64,000 nt of DNA from Serripes groenlandicus (lineage: Eukaryota > Mollusca > Bivalvia > Cardiida > Cardiidae): NCBI GenBank assembly GCA_031761405.1, contig JASEVX010000012.1:25601800-25665799 (forward strand), read 5' to 3'. A program made the translations under genes and the position numbers. Below, one piece after another: positions 43,094 through 54,419 of the stretch (position 1 is the stretch's first letter; every line of letters begins with the position of its first letter). The notes below the pieces were generated by a model, which did not search any database, had not been told where the DNA came from, and worked only from the letters and a program-made list of their open reading frames with translations.

Positions 43094-43430
43094 GACCTAG
43101 ATGCTATGCATTAAGGTCTCAACGTAAATTCATTCCAGCCTCACAAAGAAATTTCCAGCCCGAAAGATCATTTCACTGCGATAAAGTATCAATTTAGTCA
43201 AATTAACCCAATTTCTCCCTTTCCCATAAACAAATAAAACAAACAAAAATCAGTTAAAAAATACCTTTGAAATGAAATGAAAGCACACAAAAGATATAAT
43301 TTTTCACCTCTTATTTATAAAAAAAAAAATACACCTTATATTTGTTGCGGGTAAAAAACCCTGATTGCTCTAAGTTACAAAAGGAATTTCAATTGTTTTC
43401 AATTGGCGTGCACACACAAACAAACTGCAC
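43094..43430. other. Unassigned AT-rich DNA
   Basis: No recognised feature. Confidence 0.4.
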
Positions 43431-43439
43431 ATAATTCCG

Positions 43440-44291
43440 GTAATCAAGATTACGGTGTGGTACTGAATATCCTCACATTCTTGCTATTCCTAAGATATGC
43501 CTTCTACAAAACTAAATTGTGAATCACCTTACTACTATCTGTCTGGCCTGTGACAGGTTTAAGGCAAACAGTTGACATATTAAATGAATTCTACCATCAT
43601 ACCAAATGTATGTGTGATGCAACCAGAGATAGGCCAAGCAAAAGTGTATTGACAGGTTTACGTGACAATGAGGTAAAATAAACTGTCGATTATAGTGCTG
43701 CTAACCATTTCAGACTAGTTTGTGTGACTTATGGTTGACATATTAAACGAATTCTACCATCATACCAAATGTATGTGTGATGCAACCAGAGATAGGCCAA
43801 GCAAAAGTGTATTGACAGGTTTACGTGACAATGAGGTAAAATGAACTGTCGAATATAGTGCTGCTAACCAACGACTAGTTTGTGTGACTTATAGTGGTTG
43901 ACATATTAAATGATTTCTACCATCATACAAAATGTATGTGTGATAGGCCAAGCAAAGTGTATTGACAGGTTTATGACTGTGACAATGAGGTAAAATAAAC
44001 TGTGTTTGTTTTGTTTGGGTTTTATGCCGTTTTCAACATTTTTCTGTAATCAAGATTGCGGTGTGGTACTGAATATATTCACATTCTTGCTATTCCTAAG
44101 ATATGCCTTCTACAAAACTAAATTGTGAATCACCTTACTACTATCTGTCTGGTCTGTGACAGGTTTAAGGCAAACGGTTGACATATTAAATGAATTCTAC
44201 CATCATACCAAATGTATGTGTGATGCAACCAGAGATAGGCCAAGCAAAAGTGTATTGACAGGTTTACATGACAATGAGGTAAAATGAACTG
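43440..44291 (+). repeat. Local tandem and segmental duplication
   Basis: The block from ATCAAGATTACGGTGTGG to CAATGAGGTAAAAT (43440-43690) recurs almost unchanged at 44047-44290. Between them the ATTAAA..GAATTCTACCATCATACC sub-block recurs at about 43750 and 43910. A 45-bp SINE edge (GGGTTTTATGCCGTTTTCAAC) precedes the second large copy. Confidence 0.88.
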
Positions 44292-44294
44292 ATT

Positions 44295-44470
44295 GTTTTG
44301 TTGGGGTTTTATGCCGTTTTCAACATTATTTCCAGTTATATCAGGGCAACAATTCACTTCTTCATGATCCCTGGGTAAACAAACCAGTACTAGGCTAGGA
44401 AATATGCCTTGCCCAAGGGCACTCCACCATGATCGTCGTGCCATGAATGGGGATCAAACCCGGGATGCCC
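44295..44470 (-). repeat. tRNA-Ser-like SINE, head truncated
   Basis: Minus strand reads from GGGCATCCCGGGTTTGATCCC (B box) through CCTAGTACTGGTTTGTTTACC to CATAAAACCCCAAC. The A-box half is missing. Confidence 0.8.
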
Positions 44471-44745
44471 TGTATAGTATATATGGCAGTTCTGAGACTG
44501 GTTTCCAGCTTTTTAATTGGAACTGCTCAGACCATGCACGCGTCCTTGAAAACTGAAGAGAGGCACTATAGCTCAAACAGTAACGACATTTCGAGGGTTG
44601 CAAGTTCAAAACCCGGCTCCGCAAATAGTGATTGATGACAGTCATTGTGAGTAGTGTCACTTAGTCTTGTCTGCCACCAATGAGCTAAATATTGTATGTG
44701 GGAGGGTAGCCAGTTATGGGGGAAAAATGTTGTGTCCATGCAGTC

Positions 44746-44929
44746 TTAACCTTTCCCTTTCCCACATACAGACATTTTCTGAAGCCTCTGCAGCAGATGA
44801 CTTTTGCCACAACGTTTTCAAATCTATTCTAAACCAAAACTTTTATATTAATTAAGAGATTTCCATAGTTTTGACTTGATGTTTTTAAAGTCATCTGCTG
44901 CAGATTTGTTGTATGTGGGAAAAGGTTAA
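44746..44929 (+). mobile_element. TTAA MITE with central deletion
   Basis: TTAACCTTTCCC left and GGGAAAAGGTTAA right. One whole arm of the palindrome is gone (GATGACTTTTGCCACAACG). Confidence 0.78.
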
Positions 44930-45119
44930 GGTTCTAGAAAGTACACTAAAAGAACTCGCCACTTTGACAACACTGAAATACCATTTGGAAACTGGTGTTG
45001 CTCATTAATAAATCAATCACTCAATGAAAACTATTATTTTCTAATTGGGACAATTTTGTGAGTGTATTGAAATTTGTTTATCCTTCCCATCAGACACATC
45101 AGTAAGGTGATAAAAATAT

Positions 45120-45362
45120 CGAGTCAAATGTTTTTTTTGTTTTTTTCGGGCCTTACACCGATTTTAACATTATTTCAGTTATATCACGGTGACAGTTCAA
45201 TTCTTCATAATCCCACGGTAAACAAACCAGTACTAGGCTAGGAAATATGCCTTGCCCATGAGCACTCCATCATAACCGCTGTGCCTGAGGATCGAACCCG
45301 GGATGCCTGGTTCCATTAAATCCCCAACACTAAACACTGGACCGCAGCGGATTCCTATCTAG
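45120..45362 (-). repeat. tRNA-Ser-like SINE with probable target duplication
   Basis: Minus strand A box in GAATCCGCTGCGGTCCAGTG, B box CCCGGGTTCGATCCTC. Flanked by AGTCAAATG (45122) and AGTCAATTG (45361), an imperfect repeat. Confidence 0.82.
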
Positions 45363-45403
45363 TCAATTGAATTATCCGAGGGTTTCCATTTGAGACCACA
45401 TAA

Positions 45404-46392
45404 TTAACCCTTTCCCACACACAACAAATCTGCAGCTGACAAGCGGAAAACATGGAAAAGTTAGGAAGAGGCCTTGGTGAGTCAGAAAATCTTCACCTTC
45501 ATTTTGGATTAAAATGTTTCAGATATCACATTTTTCAAATTAGATAACCCTTAATATATAACTGTAAATGATATTCCCTTTTCCACATGAAAGCAGATTG
45601 TGTAAAAGACAACTTTTGAAAACATTGTGGGCAAAGAAGAAAATGCTCATAACAAATAGGTTCTACTTTTGTCACAATATTTTCAACTCTTTTAACAATT
45701 TTTATTCAATTTTAAGAGTTTTTCCATATTTTGGCCATATTTAGGCCTTGCTGATTTAAAAGTCCAATTTCTTTTATAGCTGTAACTTTGTTAAATGTAT
45801 AAAAGTGTCCAAGTCATTTTAGAAGCCATTGATCAGTTAACCCATTCCCACATACAACAATTCAGCTGCGAGATGACGGTGTAAACACCTAGGTTTTATA
45901 ATGGAAAATCTCTATCAAGGAAAGTTAAATTATAGAAAAGAGTTGAAAACATTGTGGCAAAAGGAGATATTGCTCATTATTCTCCTTTTGCCACAATGTT
46001 TTCAAAAGTCTTCTGCTGCATCTGCATGTGGTCAAGACTAAAAGGGAGACCCTATCATTTCACCTGTCCCTGTATTTAACTGTCACTGATGAAAAGTCAA
46101 CAAAAAAACTTGACGACTATCAGACTAGCTGTATCTCTCCTTACTACCGGTGGAGTGGTCTATCTTTCCACCTACACCTTTACCTGACATACAGAATGCT
46201 TCTTGATGACTTTTGAAAACATTGTGGCAATAGGTGACATTGGTCATAACGAGCAATGTTTCTCCTTATGCCACAATGGTTTTTAACTATATTCAAAAAG
46301 TGTTCTTTCATTTATAGAGAATTTCCAAATTATTTAATTAAATGTTTTCCAAGTCGTTTGCTGTAGATTTGTTGTATGTAGGAAAGGGTTAA
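45404..46392. mobile_element. Cluster of four diverged TTAA MITE copies or pieces
   Basis: 45404-45465 (left end, minus), about 45570-45760 (plus, decayed), 45837-46030 (minus; GTGGCAAAAGGAG/CTCCTTTTGCCAC stem) and 46185-46392 (plus; ends GGAAAGGGTTAA). Confidence 0.6.
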
Positions 46393-46469
46393 TTATTATG
46401 ATGATGGAAAAAGTAACTACTGTGAGAATCCTTTGAAATTATCTCCCTTTTTCACAATTGATTGAGTGG

Positions 46470-46625
46470 GTATAATATGTCATTATCAACAATTTCAACA
46501 ATTTTTCATTCATATCATTACTGCAAGTTTACCTATATACCCATATGTTTCCTGGCTTTCTCACACCAGTTCTCCACACATCATACTTTCCCAGCAACTG
46601 GCTGCTTTTCCAAATAGACTTTCTT
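46470..46625 (-). repeat. Diverged SINE
   Basis: CAACAATTTTTCATTCATATCA, GGCTTTCTCACACC and AGCAACTGGCTGC match the SINE at 30796-31075. Confidence 0.5.
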
Positions 46626-46701
46626 TTTCAAAAAATTAGCAATGAAGTTATTATGCTCCTGGAAAGGCAACATAAGTCAATGTATGTCTAGTGTAGAAAG
46701 A

Positions 46702-47694
46702 TTTATTTATTTATTTATTGGGGTTTTACGCCGCTTTCAACATTATTTCAGTTATATCACGGCGACAGTTCACTTATTCAAGATCCCTGGGTAAACAAAG
46801 CAGTACTAGGCTAAACAAGAGTTGTCGGAGGACAATATAGCTCGCCTATCAGAGCCATCTTCTATAAGGGCCTACTTCAGAACAGTTATAGCATTAGGTA
46901 AAGTCTCACAGTATCACCTATTGCAAGATAAAACACCTTTTCAATACTTGCATGCAAATGTTAACCAAGCCCTTTTGGGCCTTTTAAATCTGTAAATTTA
47001 TTTATATATGATAAGCAACAGCATACACAGTGTCTGAGAAAATTCATTCCAGAGTTATGGGACTTGACATACAAGGTAATCTAATGACCCTGAATAAGTG
47101 TGTGAAGTTTCAAAGCAACAGCATACACAGTGTCTGAGAAAAGGCCTTGCACGCAAAGGTTTGACCAAAATTCTAAGTCAAAAAAGGGGCACAATTCTGT
47201 AAAAATTCATTCCAGAGTTATGGGACTTTACAAACAGGGTCATATAATGACCCTAAATAAGTGTGTGAAGTTTCAAAGCAACAGCTTATACAGTGTCTGA
47301 GAAAAGGCCTTGCACGCAAAGGTTTGACCAAAATTCTAAGTCCAAAAAGGGGCCAAATTCAGTCAAAATCCATTCCAGAGTTATGGGACTTGACATACAA
47401 GGTCACTTAATGACCCTGAATAAGTGTGTGAAGTTTCAAAGCAACAGCATACACAGTGTCTGAGAAAAGAACTTGCACGCAAAGGTTTGACCAAGCTGGC
47501 AACGCGTACGCGGACACCAACGCGGACGCCAACGTGATTACATAAGCTCCCCTATTTCTTAGAATAGGCGAGCTAAAAATGTGCCTTGCCCAAGGGCACT
47601 CCACCATGACCGTAATGCCACGACTGGGGATCGAACCCGGGACACCCGGTTTCAAAATCCCCGATGCCAACCACTCGACCACAGCGGATTCCTC
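46702..47694 (-). repeat. tRNA-Ser-like SINE interrupted by another element, 12-bp target duplication
   Basis: SINE halves 46702-46812 and 47580-47694 join at GGCTA/TGTGCCTTGCCC. AGTGTAGAAAGA flanks it on both sides (46690-46701 and 47695-47706). The head has both boxes (CCGCTGTGGTCGAGTGG and CCCGGGTTCGATCCCC on the minus strand). Confidence 0.92.
46813..47579 (+). mobile_element. Non-autonomous element, AACAAGAGTTGTC family, inside a SINE
   Basis: 5' AACAAGAG, hairpin TTGTCGGAGGACAA, then GCTCGCCTATC. 3' hairpin TTCTTAGAATAGGCGAGCTAAAAA, whose arm is complementary to GCTCGCCTAT. The core has three units of about 170 bp with CCAGAGTTATGGGACTT and GTGTGAAGTTTCAAAGC. An ACGCGGAC-type repeat (about 47505-47533) precedes the 3' hairpin. 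The surrounding SINE makes both borders exact to a few bases. Confidence 0.88.
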
Positions 47695-47706
47695 AGTGTA
47701 GAAAGA

Positions 47707-48397
47707 GATCTAAATGTATAACTGTCTATACAAAAGAAAGCAATTTCTACGATTTCAACGTCCCGTAAAATCAATGTGTACCAGCTAAATAGGTTTGAGC
47801 ATAGCTCTGCTAAAACAAGCCATTAGTGTTGTTTCAGATCAGCCAGTGAATCTGCACTATCTCATCTGGCTCTGCACTGTTCACCAATAAGTCATAGACA
47901 GTTAAATTAAATTTCTGCAAAGCAGTATCTATCACCATCCTTAAGCATGGATGCACAAGCAGGTCTTTGTTCACATGAGCATTAAAACATTAAGGCTGGT
48001 TTAACTGGTGCATGGCTTATTTATGCCAAAAATAGACATAAATCTGACTGTGTTCCTACATATATAACCAAATGCACAATTTATCAAACAGTGTAAGAGT
48101 CAAATCTGACTTTAGTTTTAGCTGGCTGAACACTGGATTCAATTCAGTGAAAAATGAGCCAGTTTTATCTGATTCAACACTGGATTCAATTCAACGAAAA
48201 ATTCGCCAAAACAGGCTGCAATGGTATTTTTTTAAAATTGTACAATTTAATTTTTCATGACCTTTATAGTGTTCATATCCTTGTAGCGATTTACAATCTT
48301 ATTTTGTCAATATTTACCTTCAATAAAGATCAACAGCAAGTACAAGTATGCATGCATCCACATAGTCTTATCTTGTTTCACTCTGTTCCCAAATATA
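47707..48397. other. Mostly unique DNA
   Basis: A short direct duplication of CACTGGATTCAATTCA (about 48131 and 48179) is the only structure seen. No exon recognised. Confidence 0.4.
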
Positions 48398-48610
48398 TTA
48401 ACCCTTTCCCACAAACAACAAATATGCAGCAGACAACTATAATGAAATATGCTATTAAATATGGAAAATCTGTATAAATGAATGTGTTATTATTAAATTG
48501 AATATATAAAGTTGATAACTTTGTGACAAAACGCCAAATAGCTCATTTTGTTTTCAAAAGTCATCTGCTGCAGAGGCATCAAATTGCATCTATATGTGGG
48601 AAAACGTTAA
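48398..48610 (-). mobile_element. TTAA MITE, palindrome eroded
   Basis: Both TTAA present (GTGGGAAAACGTTAA). The CTCCTTTTGCC arm is deleted. Confidence 0.75.
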
Positions 48611-48656
48611 AGAAGCATTCAAGAAATCTTCGACATACAGCATACATTTCATTTAG

Positions 48657-48876
48657 TTAACCCTAGACGCTTTCTGACGCCTCTACAGCAGATGGCTTTT
48701 TGAAAACATAGTGACAAAAGAAGAAATTGCACAAAATGTGCAATTTCTCCTTTTGCCACAATGTTTTCCACTTTACAGTCATAGGTTATCCATTCAATTA
48801 TGGAGATTTTCTATGTTTTGACGAAATACATTCAAAGTCGTCTGTTGCAGAATTGTTGTATGAGGGAAAGTGTTAA
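48657..48876 (+). mobile_element. TTAA foldback MITE, left TIR shortened
   Basis: TTAACCC joins directly to TAGACGCTTTCTGACGCC, missing TTTCCCTCATA. The right end GGGAAAGTGTTAA is intact. Confidence 0.85.
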
Positions 48877-49334
48877 GAAAGCATAGAGTGTACAATAATT
48901 GCTCTTTTTTTCTACCAAGACTCCGTGACCAAAACATCTAAGCAAAGGAATGGAATATCTCCATAAATGAAAGAACAATTTTTTTAACATTGTTTTCAAA
49001 AATCGTCTGATGCAGATGTGTATTCAAGTGGGAAAGGGTTTAAACATCATTTTTTTGTAGAGTCCATTATAATGCTATTTTCAAGATCTAATCTGTAAAG
49101 TAACAATGTTTTACACAAAAGCTAATTTATGATAATTACACAGATAATTATTCTCTGTATTGGGTGCCTTTTGTAACAACCCTGATATTAAGGCTATGCC
49201 CAATTTCCGTCACAAATTAAAGTTTTCTTTTTTTGGTACCAAATTAATTCTATTTTACATACTCCACATGATCCAAGTGGGGCAAGGACACAGGGGAAAC
49301 GACCTTTAGGGGCTTAACACTATTCACATTAGTG

Positions 49335-49577
49335 TAACCCTTTCCCTCATACAACAAATCTGCAGCAGACGACTTTGAACAGTTTGTCAAAACAAAGAAA
49401 ATCTCTATAATTGAATGGATATGACTAAAATAATAATACCTATGACTAAAAGTGGAAAACATTGTGGCAAAAGGAGAAATTGCTCGAAACAGCAATTTCT
49501 TCTTTTGTCACTATGTTTTTTAAAAAGCTGTCTGCTGCAGAGGCGTCAGAAAGCGCCTATATGAGGGAAAGGGTTAA
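49335..49577 (-). mobile_element. TTAA foldback MITE
   Basis: GTAACCCTTTCCC left, GGGAAAGGGTTAA right, with a small direct duplication of CTATGACTAAAA-like sequence in the middle. Confidence 0.85.
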
Positions 49578-49654
49578 ACCTATTTATTTTACATTGATTG
49601 CAAAACAAGCTTTCAGCTTATATTTATCACGCTCGATGTCTGCTTCTTGGAGAC

Positions 49655-49884
49655 TTAACCCTTTCACTCCTATAGACGCTTTCTGACGCCTCTGCAGCGG
49701 ACAGCTTTTTGAAAACATAGTGACAAAAGAAGAAATTGCACAAAACGTGCAATTTCTCCTTTTGCCACAATGTTTTCCACTTTTTGTCATAGGTTATCCA
49801 TTCAACTATGGAGATTTTCTATGTTTTGACAAAATAAGCTCAAAGTTGTCTGCTGCAGAATTGTCGTATGAGGGAAAGGGTTAA
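49655..49884 (+). mobile_element. TTAA foldback MITE, young subfamily
   Basis: Both TTAA present. Centre TTGCACAAAACGTGCAATTTC. Differs from 16748-16977 at only a few positions by eye. Confidence 0.92.
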
Positions 49885-50044
49885 CCAGTACTCACGCTGA
49901 TTGCGTGGAAAAATCCCTAAGTCAGAAGCCGATTATCATGGGACTAAGAACGTTACTAAGGGCCTTTGGTATGAGAGGCAGACGCTCTACCTCTGCACCA
50001 CTGTCTTACACTATTTATATTACACAACTGGTACCTTTTTCCTG

Positions 50045-50400
50045 CTTAGCTGAGTTAGCATTTGAAACAGGGCATCCTGGGTTTTAGCCGCACTCATGGC
50101 TGTCATGGTAGACACTGCCCTTGGGAAAGGCACATTTCCTAGCCTAGTACTAGGAACATGAATAAGTGTTAAGTGGCCGTGATATAACTTGAACAAGAGC
50201 ACCGCGTACAGCACAGACGCTCGACTGATAGGGAGAAAACAGAAAAAAAGCTGAGCTGAACAAAAAACCTTAACCGGACGACGACGCCGCCAACAAAAAA
50301 CCTTAACCGGACAACCACGCCGCCAGGGTCATGACAATAGGTCTCGTTTTTTCAAAAGTCGAGCTAATAATGTTGAAAACGGCATCAAACTCCAATAATA
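50045..50400 (+). repeat. SINE interrupted by an AACAAGAGCACC element
   Basis: SINE body GGGCATCCTGGGTTTTAGCC (damaged B box), CCTTGGGAAAGGCACATTTCC, CCGTGATATAACTTG, then the insertion, then AATGTTGAAAACGGCATC. The last two pieces are normally contiguous. Confidence 0.8.
50192..50367 (+). mobile_element. Non-autonomous element, AACAAGAGCACC family, second copy
   Basis: Same ends as 29494-29642 (ACCGCGTACAGCACAGACGC at 5', AAAAGTCGAGCTAA at 3'). It carries a short internal duplication of AAAAAACCTTAACCGGAC. Confidence 0.85.
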
Positions 50401-50554
50401 CTAAAAACTTTCCCCAAAAATGGGCTTAACTAGTTTTAGACCACTGACTGCTTTAAACATCACTTATTATGTTATGCAAGAAAAGATATGTCATAAACAT
50501 TAGGTTTTATACCTGAAAACATCTGACCCCTATGGTTATAAACAGTTTATCATT

Positions 50555-50783
50555 TTAATCCTTTCCAAAATACAACAAATCTGCAGCAGACTACTTCGAA
50601 AACATACTCTCAAAAGTATGGAAAATATCTTTATATTTGAATTAAATTATTTGAAAAGAGTTGAAGACATTCTGACAAATGCAGAAATTGTTCATCATGT
50701 GCACTTAACTCCATTTTCCAATGTTTTCAAAAGTCATTTGCAGCAGAGGTGTCATAAAGCGGTTGTTTGTGGGAAAAGGTTAA
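50555..50783 (-). mobile_element. TTAA MITE, old subfamily
   Basis: TTAATCCTTTCC left, GGGAAAAGGTTAA right. Confidence 0.75.
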
Positions 50784-50930
50784 CTAAGTTAGGCATATTA
50801 GGGAGGTCTTCAAGGGATTTCGACTTTCTTTCTTTATAGCTGATGAAACCTTTCTTCACATACAAATCTGTGTCAATGTTTTCAAAGTCTTCTGTTGCAG
50901 ACTTTTTGTATGTGCTTTAATTGCCTATAC

Positions 50931-51160
50931 ATTTTACCCTTTCCCACCTGCAGACGCATTTTGAGGCAATAGCAGCATACAACTTTTGAGAACATTGTGG
51001 CCAAAGATGAAATTGCTTATGATGAGCAATTTCTCCTTTTGCCACAATGTTTTCATTTTCATTTAACAATTAAGCTATATTTATGGAGATTTTTCAGGTT
51101 TTTGAAACTATGTTTTCAAAGTTGACAGGTGCAGATTTATTGTATGTGGGAAAGGGTTAA
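50931..51160 (+). mobile_element. TTAA foldback MITE, old subfamily
   Basis: ACCCTTTCCCACCTGCAGACGC left, GGGAAAGGGTTAA right. Centre TTGCTTATGATGAGCAATTTC. Confidence 0.82.
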
Positions 51161-51345
51161 CACACTTTGAAAACATTTGCCCCAGAAAACAAGAATTTAC
51201 TCATAATGAGCAACTTCTCCAATTGCCTATATATATATCTATCCTAAAATTAAACTTGTATTTGTATAGAATTTCTATATTTGTCCTTAAATGTTTCCAA
51301 AGTGTCATCTGCTGCAGTATAGATTTAAAGTTTGCTTCAGACTGT

Positions 51346-51588
51346 TTAACCCTTTCCCTCATACAACAAATCAGCAGCAGACGACTTTGGAAACATGTGG
51401 ACAAAAACATAAAACATCCCTATAAATGAGGGTATAAAAATTATTTACTGCAAAAGATTGAAAACATTGTGGCAAAAGGGGAAAAATTGTTTTTGTTTTG
51501 AGCAATTTCTTCTTTTGTCACAAATTTTTCAAAAGTCGTCAGAATCTGCAGAGGCGTCAGAAAGTGTCTATATGTGGGATAGGGTTAA
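51346..51588 (-). mobile_element. TTAA foldback MITE
   Basis: TTAACCCTTTCCCTCATACA left, GTGGGATAGGGTTAA right. Confidence 0.82.
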
Positions 51589-51719
51589 ACAATAACTCGG
51601 CTGCTGCAAAGCTATTTAGGAACTAGTTATGTAATATGTGACAGTCAGCAAATTGCTGTTCTTGGACTATCCCCACAAATACATAATATTTGTCCTAATT
51701 ACTGATTTAAATCCCTGAG

Positions 51720-52085
51720 CAAAAGTTTGGCAAAAACACATTGTGGCAAAAGGGGCAATAGCTCATTATGAGCAATTTCTTCCTTAGTCATGTATTTTCA
51801 AAAATTGTCTTCTGCAAATGCTTTATTTAAATGGGGGTTTTACACCGTTTTCAACATTATTTCAGTTAATATCACGGCGACAGGTCACTTATTCATGATC
51901 CCTGGGTAAACAAATAACTACTAGGCTAGGAAAAGTGCCAATTGCCCTAGGGCACTACAGAATTATCCTCACACTGCAATAGGTGATCGAACCAGTGACT
52001 TTTGGTTTCAATTCCCTGACACTTAGACCACGACAGATTCCTCCTGCCGCAAATGTGTCAATATCTGCAGGTCTGAAAGGGATGC
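51720..52085 (-). mobile_element. Decayed MITE containing a SINE
   Basis: MITE parts (CACATTGTGGCAAAAGGGGC; GGTCTGAAAGGG) surround a minus-strand tRNA-Ser-like SINE at 51834-52044. GCAAATG occurs on both sides of the SINE (51817 and 52049), a possible short target duplication. Confidence 0.6.
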
Positions 52086-52423
52086 AGTTTCTTTGCAATA
52101 ACCACCAGACTATCCAGGCATTTGCCAAACTCACTTGACTACATGACAGTAATTATATCATAAAGACACACCCCCCTCCCTTTCCTGCATAAACACACAC
52201 CTCTGTTTCATCTTGGAATAATGTAAACAATCGGTCACAAATATTTGTATATCATAAAAACGTACACTAAACATTTTGGTTTAAAGTTCTAATCACAATT
52301 TAATCATAAAATTTACAATCTTTGGAGGACACTTAATCCCCTCCCCCTTTGAAAACGTTTGTTTAATCTATATATAAACAATGGGAATTGTAATAACATC
52401 AACACATCAAGGAAAGTTTCTTA
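52086..52423. other. Unassigned DNA
   Basis: C-rich stretches (CACACCCCCCTCCC; CCCCTCCCCC) but no gene or repeat family recognised. Confidence 0.4.
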
Positions 52424-53178
52424 TTTACCCTTTCCCACATACAACAAATCTGGAGCAGACTTTGAAAAAACATCAGGACGAAAATGTGAAACAAAACCAA
52501 CAGTGAAAGTATAATAATTGAATGAAGTTGAAGACATATATAATGACCAGAGGAGAAAGTGCTCATTATGAGCAATTTCTTCTTTTGTCACAACATTTTA
52601 AAAGGTTATCTTCTGCAGATGCGTCAAAATATGTATATATGTGGGAAAGGCTTGACATTTCCATAAAAATGTTGACAATTTACAACTCTATGGCATATTA
52701 TATTAATCTCTTGATTTATTAACCCTTTCCAAATTGCAGATGCATTTAAATGCATTTTTAGCAGAAGATTTTTGCCATTTATTTTTCAACTATTTTTGAT
52801 AATTATACTTTAATTCATGGAGATTTTGCTCATTTTTACGAGGATGTTTTCAACGTTGTCACCTACATATTTTGGCATATGGGATAGGGTTGAAGTATGA
52901 ATTTCTTAAAAGCTTAAATACTATCTCACGGTATATTTTGAAATGTAGTGCATGACTTAATAAATTATGTTATGACTAACTAAACCCTTTCTTACATACA
53001 AAAAATCTGCAGCAGACAACTTAAAAAACATATCTAGGCAAAAATAATGGAAACTCTACAAAAATGCCACTTAAAACATTGTGGCAAAAGAATGTTTGCT
53101 CATTAAGAGAATTTTATCCTTTTGCAATTATGTTTTCAAAATTTGTCTGAAAACGTCTGTTTGTGGGAAAGGGTTAAA
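52424..53178. mobile_element. Three consecutive diverged TTAA MITEs
   Basis: 52424-52655 (minus), 52719-52892 (plus, palindrome deleted) and 52984-53178 (minus; ends GGGAAAGGGTTAA). Spacing between them is 60-90 bp. Confidence 0.65.
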
Positions 53179-53507
53179 TCATTTAGACTACAGACCTGAG
53201 ATAATATTGGTCACTTTTGATGAGTTAAAAGTAAACCTTTGTTACATTTTTGGAATCATCATTTTCAGCAATTTCTCCATTCCAACATGCATGTTTTTAA
53301 AAAGGTGTCTGCTGCAGAGGTGTCAGAAAGCGTCTGTATATGGGAAAGGGTTAAGTCTAATATAAAAAAATCAACTATTACATGACTGATGCATACCTCC
53401 CAGACATCTTACTAATTACAAAACAATTTTCACCGACTTCACCAAATATCAACCAGCAAATTCATACCTCTTGGGCATTTTCTGTCAAAAAAATATTTTT
53501 CCAACTG

Positions 53508-53965
53508 TTAACCCTTTCCTACATACAACAAATCTGCAGCAGGCGACTTTGAAAACATCTAGGTAAAAAAATGGAAAATCTGTGTTAATGAAATTGTATT
53601 TGTTGAAAAGAGAGCTGAAAACATTGTGGCAATAGTAGAAATTGCTCATAATGAGCAGGAATCCGCTGTGGTCGAGTGGTTAGCGTCGGGGATTTAGAAA
53701 CAGGGTGTCCCGGGTTCGATCCCCAGTCGCGGCACTACGGTCATGGTGGAGTGCCCTTGGGCAAGGCACATTTTCTAGCCTAGTACTGGTTTGTTTACCC
53801 AGGGATCATGAATAATTAAATTTAATTGCGCGCTAAATGACCTTAGCTGTCGATGCGCCATAAAACAATATACATTCATTCATAATGAGCAATTTCACCT
53901 TCTGGCACAATTTTTCAAAAGTAGTCTGTGCATGAAAATGATACGCTTTCCTCTTATATGGACAA
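53508..53965 (-). mobile_element. TTAA MITE split by a SINE exactly in its hairpin
   Basis: Left end TTAACCCTTTCCTACATACA. The palindrome GCTCATAATGAGC is interrupted by the SINE at 53657-53879 and resumes as CATAATGAGCAATTTCACC. The right end has decayed. Confidence 0.85.
53657..53879 (+). repeat. tRNA-Ser-like SINE with 11-bp target duplication and LINE-like tail
   Basis: Head GGAATCCGCTGTGGTCGAGTGG (A box) and GGTTCGATCCCC (B box), middle GGCAAGGCACATTTTCTAGCC, then, after GGGATCATGAATAA, a tail TTTAATTGCGCGCTAAATGACC to (ATTC)n. TCATAATGAGC lies at 53646-53656 and 53880-53890. Confidence 0.93.
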
Positions 53966-54419
53966 AATGAGATAACTCTGTAGCACATAATTATAAAGAG
54001 CAGTTTCCCCTTTCAGTTTTGTCGCATTGTTTTCAACTCTATTCAATAATTAATCTAATTACTTTCATGTAAACCAGATTTTACATTTTGTTTGCCAAGA
54101 TGTTTTTCAAAGTAGTACGTCTGCTGCAGATTTGCTTTATGTGGTGGGAAAGGATCAAGCTGTTTTTTCAAAGCAGATTATTCAGGGATGTGGTAATACA
54201 TGTATCATTTATTATGCAAAATGCAGCATACATCATTTAACAAGTCATAATTTTGCTATTACAGCGATCTATCAGAACTTTAAACAAAATAAGAAACTTC
54301 CCATTTTCAAAACAATGTTTTGAACTCTTTATCAAAATAAATCTTTTTGATATATATTTATAAGAGACATTTTTTCTTTAGATTTTTCAGTTAAAAGTTA
54401 AAAAGATTAGTTGATTTTG

